Positions 24,799 through 33,766 of a stretch of DNA of 64,000 bases are shown here, one piece after another. Under the pieces are notes generated by a model. It did no database searches. It saw nothing but the letters and a program-made list of their open reading frames with translations, and was not told where the DNA came from. Made by a program: the position numbers and the translations under genes. Position 1 is the first letter of the stretch. Each line of letters opens with the position of its first letter. Source of the DNA: Streptomyces sp. S4.7 (GTDB lineage: Bacteria; Actinomycetota; Actinomycetes; Streptomycetales; Streptomycetaceae); assembly GCF_010384365.1 (NCBI RefSeq), contig NZ_CP048397.1, positions 5,766,001-5,830,000 of the forward strand. The letters run 5' to 3'.

Positions 24799-26741
24799 AA
24801 ACCACCTCCACTCCTACTCCCGACGCACCCGAGATCATCGCCCGTCCCGCCGCTCAGAGCCCCGGACCGGTCACTGCGCACGCCCTCGCGACGGCCGGAC
24901 CGGCCCCGACCGACACGACCACCGTGCCCCGCCAAGTGCCCCCGGGCGCGGGGGCGGACGCCGCACCCCGTACGGCGGGCACCCCCGCCGCGTCCCGGGC
25001 CGCGGACGCGGTGGCGGGCGATCAGCCGGACCCTCTCGACGACCCGGACCCGTGGAAGGCCGCCGACGCCGCGTCCGTGGAGAACCTGCTGCGCTGCTGG
25101 GTCCGCGAGTGCAACACCCCCCGGCCGGACGGGAACACCCTCAGGATCCCGCTCGACGCGAGCGGCACCGCCCTGCTCGTCCCCGTGCGCTACTGGTCGG
25201 CGACCGGCTGGCACCGCTTCGGCCCGCCCCTTCTGGAGTGCGCGGGGCCGCACACCCCGGCGGCCGACGCCGTCACCGTGGCCGCGCTCCTCAACCGCGA
25301 GTCCGGTCGCGGCCAGGGCGCCGAACTGGTCGCCAGGGTCGCCGACTCCGCCCACCGCACCGCAGATTTCCTCGCCGACCGACGCAGAGCCCCCGCTCCC
25401 GTGGGCGCCGACCTCTTCCTCACCGCCGAACAGTCGCTCATTCTCGGCCACCCCCTCCACCCCACACCCAAGAGCCGCGAAGGGCTCTCCGACACCGAAC
25501 ACCGCCGCTTCTCACCCGAATTGCGCGGCTCCTTCCCTCTCCACTGGCTGGCCGTCGACCGGTCCGTGCTCGCCACCGACTCGGCCTGGACCGAGCAGGG
25601 CCGTGTCGTCCACGCCGAGCAGCTCACCACCCGACTGGCGGGAGACCTGACACTCCCCGACCACACCGTCCCGCTGCCTCTGCACCCGTGGCAGGCACGC
25701 GAGTTGACGCACGGTCCCGCCGTACGCGCGCTCCTCGACGCCGGTCTGCTCCACGACCTCGGCCCGCACGGCGACCACTGGTATCCCACCTCCTCGGTCC
25801 GCACGGTGCACCGGACCGGCGCACCCGCCATGCTCAAGCTGTCCCTCGGCGTACGCATCACCAACTCCCGGCGCGAGAACCTCCGTAAGGAGCTCCACCG
25901 CGGCGTCGAGGTCCATCGGCTGCTGCGCGGCGGTCTCGCTCAGCAGTTGCGCGCCGCGCATCCCGGCTTCGACATCGTGCGCGACCCCGCCTGGCTCGCC
26001 GTCGACACCCCCGACGGCGAACCGGTCGCCGGTCTCGACGTGATGCTGCGCCACAACCCGTTCCGCGCCGACAACGACGCCGTCTGCGTCGCGGGACTCG
26101 TCACCCCGCGCCCCTGGCCCGGCCGCCCCCTTGTGCACTCGCGCCTCGCCGACATCGTGGCCGCTCTCGTCGCCCGCACGGGCCGGCCCAGCGGCGCCGT
26201 CGCCGCGGAGTGGTTCCTGCGCTACCTCGATCACGTCGTACGCCCCGTGCTCTGGCTCGACGCCACGGCGGGCGTCGCCCTGGAAGCCCACCAGCAGAAC
26301 ACTCTGGTGATCCTCGACCCCGACGGCTGGCCGGTGGGTGGACGCTACCGGGACAACCAGGGCTACTACTTCCGCCAATCCCACCGCGAGGCGCTCGACC
26401 GCCGCCTCCCCGACATCGGCAGGGTCAGCGAAACCTTCGTACCCGACGACGTCACCGACGAGCGCTTCGCCTACTACCTCGGCATCAACAACGTCCTCGG
26501 TCTGATCGGGGCGTTCGGCTCCCAGCGGCTCGCCGACGAACGCGTACTCATCGCCGCCTTCCGTCAGTTCCTCGCCCGCGCCGCGACCCTCGGCTCACCC
26601 CTCCCCGGCCAACTCCTGGAGGCGACCACCCTGCGCTGCAAGGCCAACCTCCTCACCCGGCTCCACGGCCTGGACGAACTCGTGGGCCCGGTCGACACCC
26701 AGTCCGTCTACGTCACCATCACCAACCCCCTTCGCCATTGA
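24795..26741 (+). CDS. IucA/IucC-family siderophore synthetase 1
   Basis: NRPS-independent (NIS) siderophore synthetase of 648 aa that adenylates a carboxylate, usually citrate, and condenses it with an amine. The first 90 residues are Ala/Pro/Thr-rich and atypical. Motifs in order: ILGHPLHPTPKSREG (ATP and phosphate contacts), LPLHPWQARELTHG, MLKLSLGVRITNSRREN, ALEAHQQNTLVILD and YRDNQGYYFRQSH. All look intact. The GTG start overlaps the small ORF upstream. With the GNAT protein and a second synthetase it forms an operon; the amine-supplying enzymes expected beside it are missing. Confidence 0.9.
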   Translation: MKTTSTPTPDAPEIIARPAAQSPGPVTAHALATAGPAPTDTTTVPRQVPPGAGADAAPRTAGTPAASRAADAVAGDQPDPLDDPDPWKAADAASVENLLRCWVRECNTPRPDGNTLRIPLDASGTALLVPVRYWSATGWHRFGPPLLECAGPHTPAADAVTVAALLNRESGRGQGAELVARVADSAHRTADFLADRRRAPAPVGADLFLTAEQSLILGHPLHPTPKSREGLSDTEHRRFSPELRGSFPLHWLAVDRSVLATDSAWTEQGRVVHAEQLTTRLAGDLTLPDHTVPLPLHPWQARELTHGPAVRALLDAGLLHDLGPHGDHWYPTSSVRTVHRTGAPAMLKLSLGVRITNSRRENLRKELHRGVEVHRLLRGGLAQQLRAAHPGFDIVRDPAWLAVDTPDGEPVAGLDVMLRHNPFRADNDAVCVAGLVTPRPWPGRPLVHSRLADIVAALVARTGRPSGAVAAEWFLRYLDHVVRPVLWLDATAGVALEAHQQNTLVILDPDGWPVGGRYRDNQGYYFRQSHREALDRRLPDIGRVSETFVPDDVTDERFAYYLGINNVLGLIGAFGSQRLADERVLIAAFRQFLARAATLGSPLPGQLLEATTLRCKANLLTRLHGLDELVGPVDTQSVYVTITNPLRH

Positions 26742-26782
26742 CCGCACCCGCCCGTCCGGACTGCCGAGAGGAGCCCGCCACC

Positions 26783-27532
26783 GTGCCTCCCAGCGACGCG
26801 ACCACCGACACCGGGGCCGGCCCCGGACCGCACCTCGTCGGGGGCGCCGAGGACACCCTCGACCTGCGGCTGAGCGACGACGTCGTCGCTCTGCTCGGAG
26901 ACGGTGGGCCGGCGGCGGCCGAGGCGGCCGACACAGCGTCGCCGGACCGCGCCCGCGGGTCCCGCCTGCTCGATTCCCCCGCCGGGTGGGGCGCGGCCGG
27001 CACGTCCATCGGTGTCTTCCGGCTCGTCCCCGTACGGCTGGAGCGCGATCTGACCCTCATCAGCCGCTGGATGAACGACCCCGCCGTCGCCGCCTTCTGG
27101 GAGCTGGCCGGCCCCGAAGCCGTCACCGCCACCCATCTGCGCACCCAACTGCGCGGCGACGGACGCAGCGTCCCCTGCCTGGGTGTACTCGACGGCGTCC
27201 CCATGAGCTATTGGGAGCTCTACCGCGCCGATCTCGACGCTCTTGCCCGTCATTACCCCGCCCGTCCTCATGACACCGGCCTCCATCTCCTCATCGGTGG
27301 CGTGGCCGACCGCGGCCGCGGTGTCGGCACCACGCTCCTGAGAGCCGTCTCCAACCTCGTCCTCGACCACCGGCCGCACTGCGGCCGGGTCGTCGCCGAA
27401 CCGGACCTGCGCAACACCCCCTCCGTCTCCGCCTTCCTCAGCGCCGGCTTCCGCTTCTCCGCGGAGATCGACCTCCCCGGCAAACGAGCCGCCCTCATGA
27501 TCCGCGAACGAGCCCTGCGAGACCTGCCGTGA
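26783..27532 (+). CDS. GNAT acyltransferase of the siderophore operon
   Basis: 249-aa acyl-CoA N-acyltransferase of the IucB/RhbD type, which acylates a hydroxylamine or amine of the siderophore building block. The N-terminal 75 residues are Asp/Gly/Ala-rich. The fold shows IGVFRLVPVRLERDL, then WMNDPAVAAFWELAG, and the CoA-binding loop VADRGRGVGTTLLRAV. RNTPSVSAFLSAGFRF closes the domain. GTG 26783 has GAGAGGAG upstream; the long upstream frame overlaps the synthetase and is spurious. It sits 41 bp after synthetase 1 and 60 bp before synthetase 2. Confidence 0.85.
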   Translation: MPPSDATTDTGAGPGPHLVGGAEDTLDLRLSDDVVALLGDGGPAAAEAADTASPDRARGSRLLDSPAGWGAAGTSIGVFRLVPVRLERDLTLISRWMNDPAVAAFWELAGPEAVTATHLRTQLRGDGRSVPCLGVLDGVPMSYWELYRADLDALARHYPARPHDTGLHLLIGGVADRGRGVGTTLLRAVSNLVLDHRPHCGRVVAEPDLRNTPSVSAFLSAGFRFSAEIDLPGKRAALMIRERALRDLP

Positions 27533-27592
27533 ACGACCCGCTGCTTTCCACACACCGCACGATCCACATCGGTTCCGTCCCGAGGAGTCCCC

Positions 27593-29527
27593 GTGCCGAC
27601 ATCCCCGAACACACGCGCCTCCGCCACCACTACCGGTAACCCCAGCACCAGCGGCCCCACGGCCGAAGAGCCAGGCGACGGCACCAGCACCGGCGCCCCG
27701 GGCGAACCTCCCGCCCCCGCCCCCCTCTTCACCCCGCCGGAGCTGACCCAGCGGCTCTGGGCAGCGGCCGCCACCCGCCTCCTCGCGAAACTCCTCGGTG
27801 AATTCGCGTACGAGGAGATCATCGAGCCCCTCGCACGGCCCGCCACCGCCAACGGCCGAGCACCCGTCGGCTACACACTCCCGCTCGACGACGGCACGCC
27901 CCTCACCTTCACCGCCCACCGCGGCGCCTACGGCAGCTGGCGCGTCGACCCGGACTCCGTCGAGCTCGCCGGACAGCCCTTCCGCGACCCCCTTCGCTTC
28001 CTCGTCCTCGCGCGCCGCCTCCTCGCGATCGACGGCGCCACCCTCGGCCACCTCGTCCACGAACTGAACGCCACCCTCGTCGCCGACACCAGGATCGACG
28101 GCACCGCCCTCACCGCCGCCGAACTCGCCGACCTCGACTACGCCGATCTCGAAGGCCACCAGACCGGCCACCCCTGGCTCATACTCAACAAGGGCCGCAT
28201 AGGTCTCTCCGCCACCGACGCGACCCGCTGGGCACCCGAGTCACGTGCCCCCTCCCCACTCCCGTGGATAGCGGTCAGCACCACCCTCGCCACCTACCGG
28301 GGCGTCCCCTCCCTCGCCTCTCCCGGCCGGCTCTACGGCTGCGAACTCGACCCCGCGACCCGCGACGGCTTCGCCTCCGCGCTCCGCTCCCGGGGCCTGG
28401 ACCCGGACGCGTACCTCTACCTCCCCGTGCACCCCTGGCAGTGGGACGAGGTGATCCTGCCGCTCTACGCCGCCGAGATCGCCGCGGGCGCGATCGTCCC
28501 GCTGCCCACCGACGGCGACAGCAGACTGCCGCAGCAGTCCATCCGTACGTTCCTCAACACCACCCGGCCGGACCGGCACACGGTGAAACTCCCGCTGTCC
28601 ATCCTCAACACCCTTGTCTGGCGCGGTCTGCCCACCGAACGCACGCTGGCCGCCCCGGCCGTCACCGCCTGGATGCGCGGCCTGTACGAGTCGGACCCCT
28701 TCCTCCGCGACGAGTGCGGAGTGATCCTCCTCGGGGAAGTGGCGTCGGTGACGGTGACCCACCCGCTCTACGACCACCTTCCCGAGGTCCCGTACCAGTA
28801 CAAGGAACTCCTCGGCGCGATCTGGCGTGAACCGCTCCCGGCCAGACTCGCCCCCGGCGAACGCGCGCGGACCCTCGCCTCGCTCCTGCACACCGATCCC
28901 AGCGGCCGGGCCTTCACCGCCGAGCTCGTGGAGCGGTCCGGGCTCCCGGCCGAAGTCTGGCTCCGCAGGCTCTTCGCCGCCCTCCTGCCGCCACTGCTGC
29001 GCTTCCTCTACCGCTACGGCACCGTCTTCTCACCGCACGGGGAGAACGCGGTCGTCGTCTTCGACGAGCGGGACGTCCCCGTCCGCCTCGCGATCAAGGA
29101 CTTCGTGGACGACGTGAACGTCAGCGCCCGGCCGCTGCCGGAGCACGAGGGGATGCCCCAGGAGGTCAGGGACACCCTCCTCACGGAGGAGCCGTCCTTC
29201 CTGACACAGTTCATCCACTCCGGGCTCTTCGTCGGCGTCTTCCGCTTCCTCGCACCGCTGTGCCAGGAACAACTGGACGTCCCCGAGCGGACGTTCTGGT
29301 CACTCTTACGGGCCGAGATCCTGCGCCACCAGGCCCGCTTCCCCGAACTCAAGGACCGCTACGAGACGTTCGACCTGCTCACGCCCCGTATCGCGCGGCT
29401 CTGTCTCAACCGCAACCGGCTGCATCTGGACGGATACCGCGACCGCGCGGACCGCCCGCACGCCGCCGTGCACGGGACGGTGCCCAATCCGCTCGCCCCG
29501 CCGGCGGACGGTGGAAGCGGGACGTGA
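27593..29527 (+). CDS. IucA/IucC-family siderophore synthetase 2
   Basis: 644-aa NIS synthetase with the DesD-like layout: an N-terminal RGAYGSWRVDPDSVEL region, EGHQTGHPWLILNKGRIGLS, YLYLPVHPWQWDEVILPLY, QQSIRTFLNTTRPDRHTVKL and the adenylation motif VFSPHGENAVVVF. The C-terminal HLDGYRDRADRPHAAVHGTV ends much like DesD-type proteins (NPLAP). The N-terminal 45 residues are Thr/Pro/Gly-rich. GTG 27593 has GAGGAG upstream. Two synthetases plus one acyltransferase suggest a citrate-based hydroxamate product. No N-hydroxylase is present in the window, so the pathway here is incomplete. Confidence 0.9.
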   Translation: MPTSPNTRASATTTGNPSTSGPTAEEPGDGTSTGAPGEPPAPAPLFTPPELTQRLWAAAATRLLAKLLGEFAYEEIIEPLARPATANGRAPVGYTLPLDDGTPLTFTAHRGAYGSWRVDPDSVELAGQPFRDPLRFLVLARRLLAIDGATLGHLVHELNATLVADTRIDGTALTAAELADLDYADLEGHQTGHPWLILNKGRIGLSATDATRWAPESRAPSPLPWIAVSTTLATYRGVPSLASPGRLYGCELDPATRDGFASALRSRGLDPDAYLYLPVHPWQWDEVILPLYAAEIAAGAIVPLPTDGDSRLPQQSIRTFLNTTRPDRHTVKLPLSILNTLVWRGLPTERTLAAPAVTAWMRGLYESDPFLRDECGVILLGEVASVTVTHPLYDHLPEVPYQYKELLGAIWREPLPARLAPGERARTLASLLHTDPSGRAFTAELVERSGLPAEVWLRRLFAALLPPLLRFLYRYGTVFSPHGENAVVVFDERDVPVRLAIKDFVDDVNVSARPLPEHEGMPQEVRDTLLTEEPSFLTQFIHSGLFVGVFRFLAPLCQEQLDVPERTFWSLLRAEILRHQARFPELKDRYETFDLLTPRIARLCLNRNRLHLDGYRDRADRPHAAVHGTVPNPLAPPADGGSGT

Positions 29528-29565
29528 CCACCGTTGTCAGTGGTGAGCCGTAGGGTGGTCGGGCT

Positions 29566-31536
29566 ATGACGAAGCCATCTCTCTCCGAGCTCCTCCATGC
29601 CGCCGTCACCGCTGTCGGCGGTGCGGAACGGCCAGGTCAGGTCACCATGGCCGAGGCCGTCGCGGAGGTCATCGACGACAACTCCCATCTGCTCGTGCAG
29701 GCCGGCACCGGCACCGGAAAGTCACTCGGCTATCTGGTCCCGGCGCTGGCGCACGGCGAGCGCGTCGTGGTGGCCACCGCGACCCTGGCCCTGCAACGGC
29801 AGCTCGTGGAGCGTGACCTCCCGCGCACGGTCGACGCGCTGAGCCCCCTGCTGGGGCGCCGGCCCGAGTACGCCATGCTCAAGGGCCGTTCCAACTACCT
29901 CTGTCTGCACCGCCTCAACGAAGGCGTGCCGCAGGAAGAGGAGGACGGCCTCTTCGACCAGTTCGAGGCGGCGGCGCCCACCAGCAAACTCGGCAAGGAC
30001 CTGCTGAGGATGCGGGACTGGGCGGACGAGACGGAGACCGGCGACCGCGACAACCTCACGCCGGGGGTCTCCGACCGCGCGTGGGCGCAGATCTCCGTGT
30101 CGTCCCGTGAGTGCCTGGGCGCGACGAAGTGTGCCTACGGCGCCGAGTGCTTCGCGGAGATGGCGCGTGAGCGGGCCAAGCTCGCCGACGTCGTGATCAC
30201 CAACCACGCGCTGCTGGCCATCGACGCCATCGAGGGCGCGCCCGTCGTCCCGCAGCACGAGGTGCTGATCGTCGACGAGGCCCATGAACTGGTGTCGCGG
30301 GTGACCGGTGTCGCCACCGGTGAGCTGACCCCCGGCCAGGTCAACCGCGCGGTGCGCCGGGCGGCCAAGCTGGTCGACGAGAAGGCCGCGGACTCGCTCC
30401 AGACGGCCTCCGAGACCTTCGAGCGGCTGATGGAGCTGGCGCTCCCCGGCCGCATCGAAGAGATCCCCGAGGACCTCGGCTACGCGCTGATGGCCCTGCG
30501 TGACGCCGCGCGCACGGTGATCTCGGCCATCGGGGCCACGCGCGACAAGTCCGTCCAGGACGAGGACGCCGTACGCAAGCAGGCCCTCGCGGCCGTCGAG
30601 TCCGTCCACAGCGTCGCCGAGCGGATCGCCAACGGCAGCGAGTGGGACGTGGTCTGGTACGAGCGCCACGACCGCTTCGGCGCGTCGCTGCGGGTCGCTC
30701 CGCTCTCCGTGTCGGGCCTGCTGAGGGAGAAGCTCTTCAACGAGCGCTCGGTGGTCCTGACCTCCGCCACGCTCAAGCTCGGCGGCGACTTCAACGGCGT
30801 CGGCGCGTCGCTGGGACTGGCCCCGGAGGGGACGGAGGGCGAGGACGTCCCGCAGTGGAAGGGCATCGACGTCGGTTCGCCCTTCGACTACCCCAAGCAG
30901 GGAATCCTCTATGTCGCGCGGCATCTCTCCCCGCCCGGACGGGAGGGTTCGCGCGGCGACATGATGGACGAGCTCGCGGAGCTGGTCGAGGCCGCGGGCG
31001 GCCGTACGCTCGGACTGTTCTCCTCGATGCGCGGCGCGCAGGCCGCCGCCGAGGAGCTGCGCGGCCGACTCGACACGCCGATCCTGCTGCAAGGGGAGGA
31101 GACCCTCGGCGAGTTGATCAAAGCATTCGCCGACGACCCCGCGACGTGTCTGTTCGGCACGCTCTCGCTCTGGCAGGGCGTGGACGTCCCCGGACCGAGT
31201 TCACAGCTGGTGGTGATGGACCGGATTCCGTTCCCGCGCCCCGACGATCCACTGATGAGCGCGCGCCAGAAGGCGGTCGAGGAGGCCGGTGGCAACGGGT
31301 TCATGGCCGTGGCGGCCACACACGCCGCCCTGCTGATGGCTCAGGGCGCCGGCCGGCTGGTGCGTGCCTCGGGGGACCGCGGTGTCGTGGCCGTACTGGA
31401 CCCCCGGCTGGCGAACGCGCGGTACGGCAGCTATCTGCGGGCCTCGATGCCCGATTTCTGGTACACCACGGACCGTAACCAGGCGCGACGCTCGTTGGCC
31501 GCGATCGACGCGCGGGCCAAGGCGGAGGGCCGGTAG
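29566..31536 (+). CDS. DinG/XPD-type ATP-dependent DNA helicase
   Basis: Superfamily 2 helicase of 656 aa, probably resolving R-loops or damaged structures. Walker A VQAGTGTGKSLGYLVP is near residue 50, and the DEAH box is VLIVDEAHELVSR. Cys residues in SSRECLGATKCAYGAECF, with one upstream (SNYLCLHRLNEG), fit the iron-sulphur cluster of this family. Later motifs: VVLTSATLKLGGDF, TLSLWQGVDVPG and the arginine-finger region GAGRLVRASGDRG. ATG 29566 is 38 bp after the siderophore synthetase. It converges with lexA across a terminator, in a block dominated by DNA repair genes. Confidence 0.88.
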   Translation: MTKPSLSELLHAAVTAVGGAERPGQVTMAEAVAEVIDDNSHLLVQAGTGTGKSLGYLVPALAHGERVVVATATLALQRQLVERDLPRTVDALSPLLGRRPEYAMLKGRSNYLCLHRLNEGVPQEEEDGLFDQFEAAAPTSKLGKDLLRMRDWADETETGDRDNLTPGVSDRAWAQISVSSRECLGATKCAYGAECFAEMARERAKLADVVITNHALLAIDAIEGAPVVPQHEVLIVDEAHELVSRVTGVATGELTPGQVNRAVRRAAKLVDEKAADSLQTASETFERLMELALPGRIEEIPEDLGYALMALRDAARTVISAIGATRDKSVQDEDAVRKQALAAVESVHSVAERIANGSEWDVVWYERHDRFGASLRVAPLSVSGLLREKLFNERSVVLTSATLKLGGDFNGVGASLGLAPEGTEGEDVPQWKGIDVGSPFDYPKQGILYVARHLSPPGREGSRGDMMDELAELVEAAGGRTLGLFSSMRGAQAAAEELRGRLDTPILLQGEETLGELIKAFADDPATCLFGTLSLWQGVDVPGPSSQLVVMDRIPFPRPDDPLMSARQKAVEEAGGNGFMAVAATHAALLMAQGAGRLVRASGDRGVVAVLDPRLANARYGSYLRASMPDFWYTTDRNQARRSLAAIDARAKAEGR

Positions 31537-31646
31537 CCGAGCCGGTGGGGCACTCGACGGCGGGCCGGTCGGGGTCCGGTCCGGTCGGTCGTCGCGAGGA
31601 CCGGCGCGGGCCGACCCCCTGGGGCCGCCCGCTGTGGGCACAGCGA

Positions 31647-31679
31647 GGCCCCGGGACCGGCGCAGTGGGTCCCGGGGCC
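31647..31679. terminator. Bidirectional terminator between the helicase and lexA
   Basis: GGCCCCGGGACC (31647-31658) pairs with GGTCCCGGGGCC (31668-31679) around a 9-nt loop. It separates the convergent helicase and lexA genes. There is no T-run. Confidence 0.75.
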
Positions 31680-31698
31680 GGCCTGAGCCGGCGAGCCC

Positions 31699-32484
31699 TC
31701 ACACCCGCCGCAGGACCGCCACAACCTTGCCGAGGATTGTCGCGTCGTCGCCGGGAATCGGCTGGTACGCCGCGTTGTGCGGGAGCAGCCACACATGGCC
31801 GTCCTCGCGCCGGAAGCGCTTCACGGTGGCCTCACCGTCCAGCATCGCGGCCACGATGTCGCCGTTCTCGGCCACGGGCTGACGGCGGACCGTCACCCAG
31901 TCGCCGTCGCAGATCGCCGCTTCGATCATCGAGTCTCCGACGACCTTGAGGACGAACAGCTCGCCGTCACCGACCAGTTGGCGCGGCAGCGGGAACACGT
32001 CCTCGACGGATTCCTCGGCGAGGATCGGCCCGCCGGCCGCGATCCGGCCGATCAACGGTACGTACGACGCGGCGGGCTTGCCGGTCGTGTCCGTCTGCTG
32101 GGTGCTGGGCTGGTCGGAGCCCCGGACCTCGTAGGCCCTCGGCCGGTGCGGATCCCTGCGCAGGAATCCCTTGCGCTCCAGAGCCATCAACTGATGGGCG
32201 ACGGAAGATGTGCTGGACAGGCCGACGGCCTGACCGATCTCGCGCATCGACGGCGGATATCCCCGTCGTTGCACGGAGTCGCGGATGACTTCGATGACCC
32301 GCCGCTGCCGGTCCGTGAGACCGGAGCTGTCCGCCCTGATTCCGGGAGGTCGGCCGGGCAGCGAGCGAGTGGGCTTTACGCCCTCCGGATTCGTGGCTGC
32401 GTCATTCATGGGATGCACCGGCTCGAGTCGGCTCTGGGAGCGGTCCTGGGCGGTAATGGTGGCGCTGTCTGCGGTGGTGGTCAC
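31699..32484 (-). CDS. lexA: SOS repressor LexA
   Basis: Transcription repressor of the SOS response, 261 aa. The winged-helix domain starts at about residue 55 (LTDRQRRVIEVIRDSV) and includes the recognition helix MREIGQAVGLSSTSSVAHQL. The autocleavage site is Ala-Gly in GRIAAGGPILAEE. The Ser of VGDSMIEAAICDGD and Lys of DGEATVKRFRRED form the dyad. The first 50 residues (MTTTADSATITAQDRSQSRL) are a streptomycete extension. GTG 32484 has GAGAGGGG upstream; the ATG giving MNDAATN is an alternative. A LexA box overlaps its promoter. Confidence 0.95.
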   Translation of the reverse strand: MTTTADSATITAQDRSQSRLEPVHPMNDAATNPEGVKPTRSLPGRPPGIRADSSGLTDRQRRVIEVIRDSVQRRGYPPSMREIGQAVGLSSTSSVAHQLMALERKGFLRRDPHRPRAYEVRGSDQPSTQQTDTTGKPAASYVPLIGRIAAGGPILAEESVEDVFPLPRQLVGDGELFVLKVVGDSMIEAAICDGDWVTVRRQPVAENGDIVAAMLDGEATVKRFRREDGHVWLLPHNAAYQPIPGDDATILGKVVAVLRRV

Positions 32485-32520
32485 GTCGGCCCCTCTCGAA
32501 ATGTTCTCCCTAGCTGGACA

Positions 32521-32562
32521 ACGGTAGTTGCTTTCGAAAGGTTGCGCCAAACACACGTTCGA
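32521..32562 (-). promoter_or_regulatory. lexA promoter overlapped by a LexA (SOS) box
   Basis: On the minus strand -35 TTGGCG (32550-32545), an 18-bp spacer and -10 TACCGT (32526-32521) form a good promoter about 40 bp before the GTG. TCGAACGTGTGTTTGG (32562-32547) overlaps the -35 and matches TCGAAC-N4-GTTYGA except at its last positions. Binding here would give autorepression. Confidence 0.8.
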
Positions 32563-32855
32563 GTGAAAATCCCCGGAAGTGCTGACGGAGCAATATCAGG
32601 GGTGTATGTGGCAGGTATTCGGCGCCCCTCCGCACGGGTCGTCCATGGCTCGTCTACGAGCCGCACACGGCTCATTGCGGAAATCCCCACCGCCGTTCCG
32701 GCGGGCCGGCGGCGTCCAGTGTCTCATCGGGCGGCCCCGGATCACGGGACCCTCCGGGCTCCCGTACTCTCGTGCCGAGCCTCCTCGCGCCGGGCGCCGT
32801 ACGGCGGTCGATCCGTCGTCCGCCGCGACACGCTGAACCGCTCCGAAGCGTGCGC

Positions 32856-32902
32856 GAGCCCTACATGTAGTGGTTGGATTGGCTCAGTCGCCCAGAAGTA
32901 GT
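32856..32902 (+). promoter_or_regulatory. Tandem NrdR boxes upstream of nrdR-nrdJ
   Basis: Box 1 GCCCTACATGTAGTGG (32856-32871) contains the palindrome CTACATGTAG. Box 2 CGCCCAGAAGTAGTGG (32887-32902) shares its right half. The two GTAGTGG halves are 31 bp apart, three helical turns, as is usual for NrdR sites. A -35-like TTGGAT (32872-32877) lies between the boxes, so NrdR would cover the promoter. Confidence 0.75.
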
Positions 32903-33016
32903 GGTCCCGGGTCTTTCCCGCCGGAGGTCATCGCCTATGCTGGAGACCGCTTCGTACGGCCCGACCAGGGCCCTGTCGAGGCTTCTCAGTCGTGCTGTGA
33001 AGGAGGGTCGGAAGCC

Positions 33017-33526
33017 ATGCACTGTCCCTTCTGCAGGCACCCCGACAGCCGTGTCGTCGACAGCCGCACCACCGACGACGGGACGTCCATCCGGCGCCGC
33101 CGTCAGTGCCCCGACTGCTCCCGCCGTTTCACGACGGTGGAGACCGCCTCGCTGATGGTGATCAAGCGCAGCGGAGTCACGGAACCTTTCAGCCGTACAA
33201 AAGTCATCTCCGGTGTCCGCAAGGCATGCCAGGGACGGCCGGTCACCGAGGACGCTCTCGCCCAACTCGGCCAGCGGGTCGAGGAGGCGCTGCGCGCCAC
33301 CGGCAGCGCCGAGCTGACCACCCACGACGTAGGGCTGGCCATACTCGGCCCCTTGCAGGAGCTCGACCTCGTCGCGTACCTGCGCTTCGCATCCGTATAC
33401 AGGGCGTTCGACTCGCCCGAAGACTTCGAGGCCGCCGTGGCGGAGCTCCGCACGCGGCCTCCCGCAGAGGAAGGCGGGCCGGGCGCGACCCCCGAGGTCC
33501 CCGAGCCCGTCACCGCTGCCGACTGA
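33017..33526 (+). CDS. nrdR: Ribonucleotide reductase regulator NrdR
   Basis: ATP/dATP-sensing repressor of ribonucleotide reductase genes, 169 aa. The N-terminal zinc ribbon has Cys pairs CPFC and CPDC around the basic SIRRRRQ (DNA contact). The ATP-cone follows (about 45-140), with MVIKRSGVTEPFSRTKVISG. The C-terminal 30 residues are Pro/Glu-rich and extend beyond the usual end. ATG 33017 has AGGAGGG upstream and the zinc ribbon begins at once (MHCPFC). It heads a two-gene unit with nrdJ and is preceded by its own boxes. Confidence 0.95.
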   Translation: MHCPFCRHPDSRVVDSRTTDDGTSIRRRRQCPDCSRRFTTVETASLMVIKRSGVTEPFSRTKVISGVRKACQGRPVTEDALAQLGQRVEEALRATGSAELTTHDVGLAILGPLQELDLVAYLRFASVYRAFDSPEDFEAAVAELRTRPPAEEGGPGATPEVPEPVTAAD

Positions 33527-33766
33527 CCGGACACCGGCAGCGGCACGGTCACCGGCACCGACATCTCGGTCGGTGACGACCGATCGGTCATCGATCGGTC
33601 ACCGACCTATCGCGACAGCTCAGCGACCGATCACTGTCGATCGGCGCCCGGCGGCGACCAGACCGGCCACGAGCGCCCGAGCGGCGCCCATGGCCTTGGA
33701 CACATCACTGTGCCATGGGAAGAACGTGGCACATCAGGGCGTTTTCGCCTGTACATGGGAGGCGGC
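33527..33766 (+). repeat. nrdR-nrdJ spacer with nested palindromes
   Basis: In this 240-bp spacer TCGGTGAC (33570-33577) pairs with GTCACCGA (33598-33605), and between them GACCGATCGGTC (33578-33589) is a self-complementary 12-mer followed by ATCGATCG. Further GATCG copies lie at about 33627-33642. This can form a large stem or a nested cruciform and may limit readthrough from nrdR into nrdJ. GGGAGGCGGC before 33767 is the nrdJ ribosome-binding site. Confidence 0.5.

Noticed and set aside
32570..32850. Cobalamin riboswitch before nrdR-nrdJ
   Set aside because: No GCCACTG box or matching fold was seen; NrdR boxes explain the regulation.
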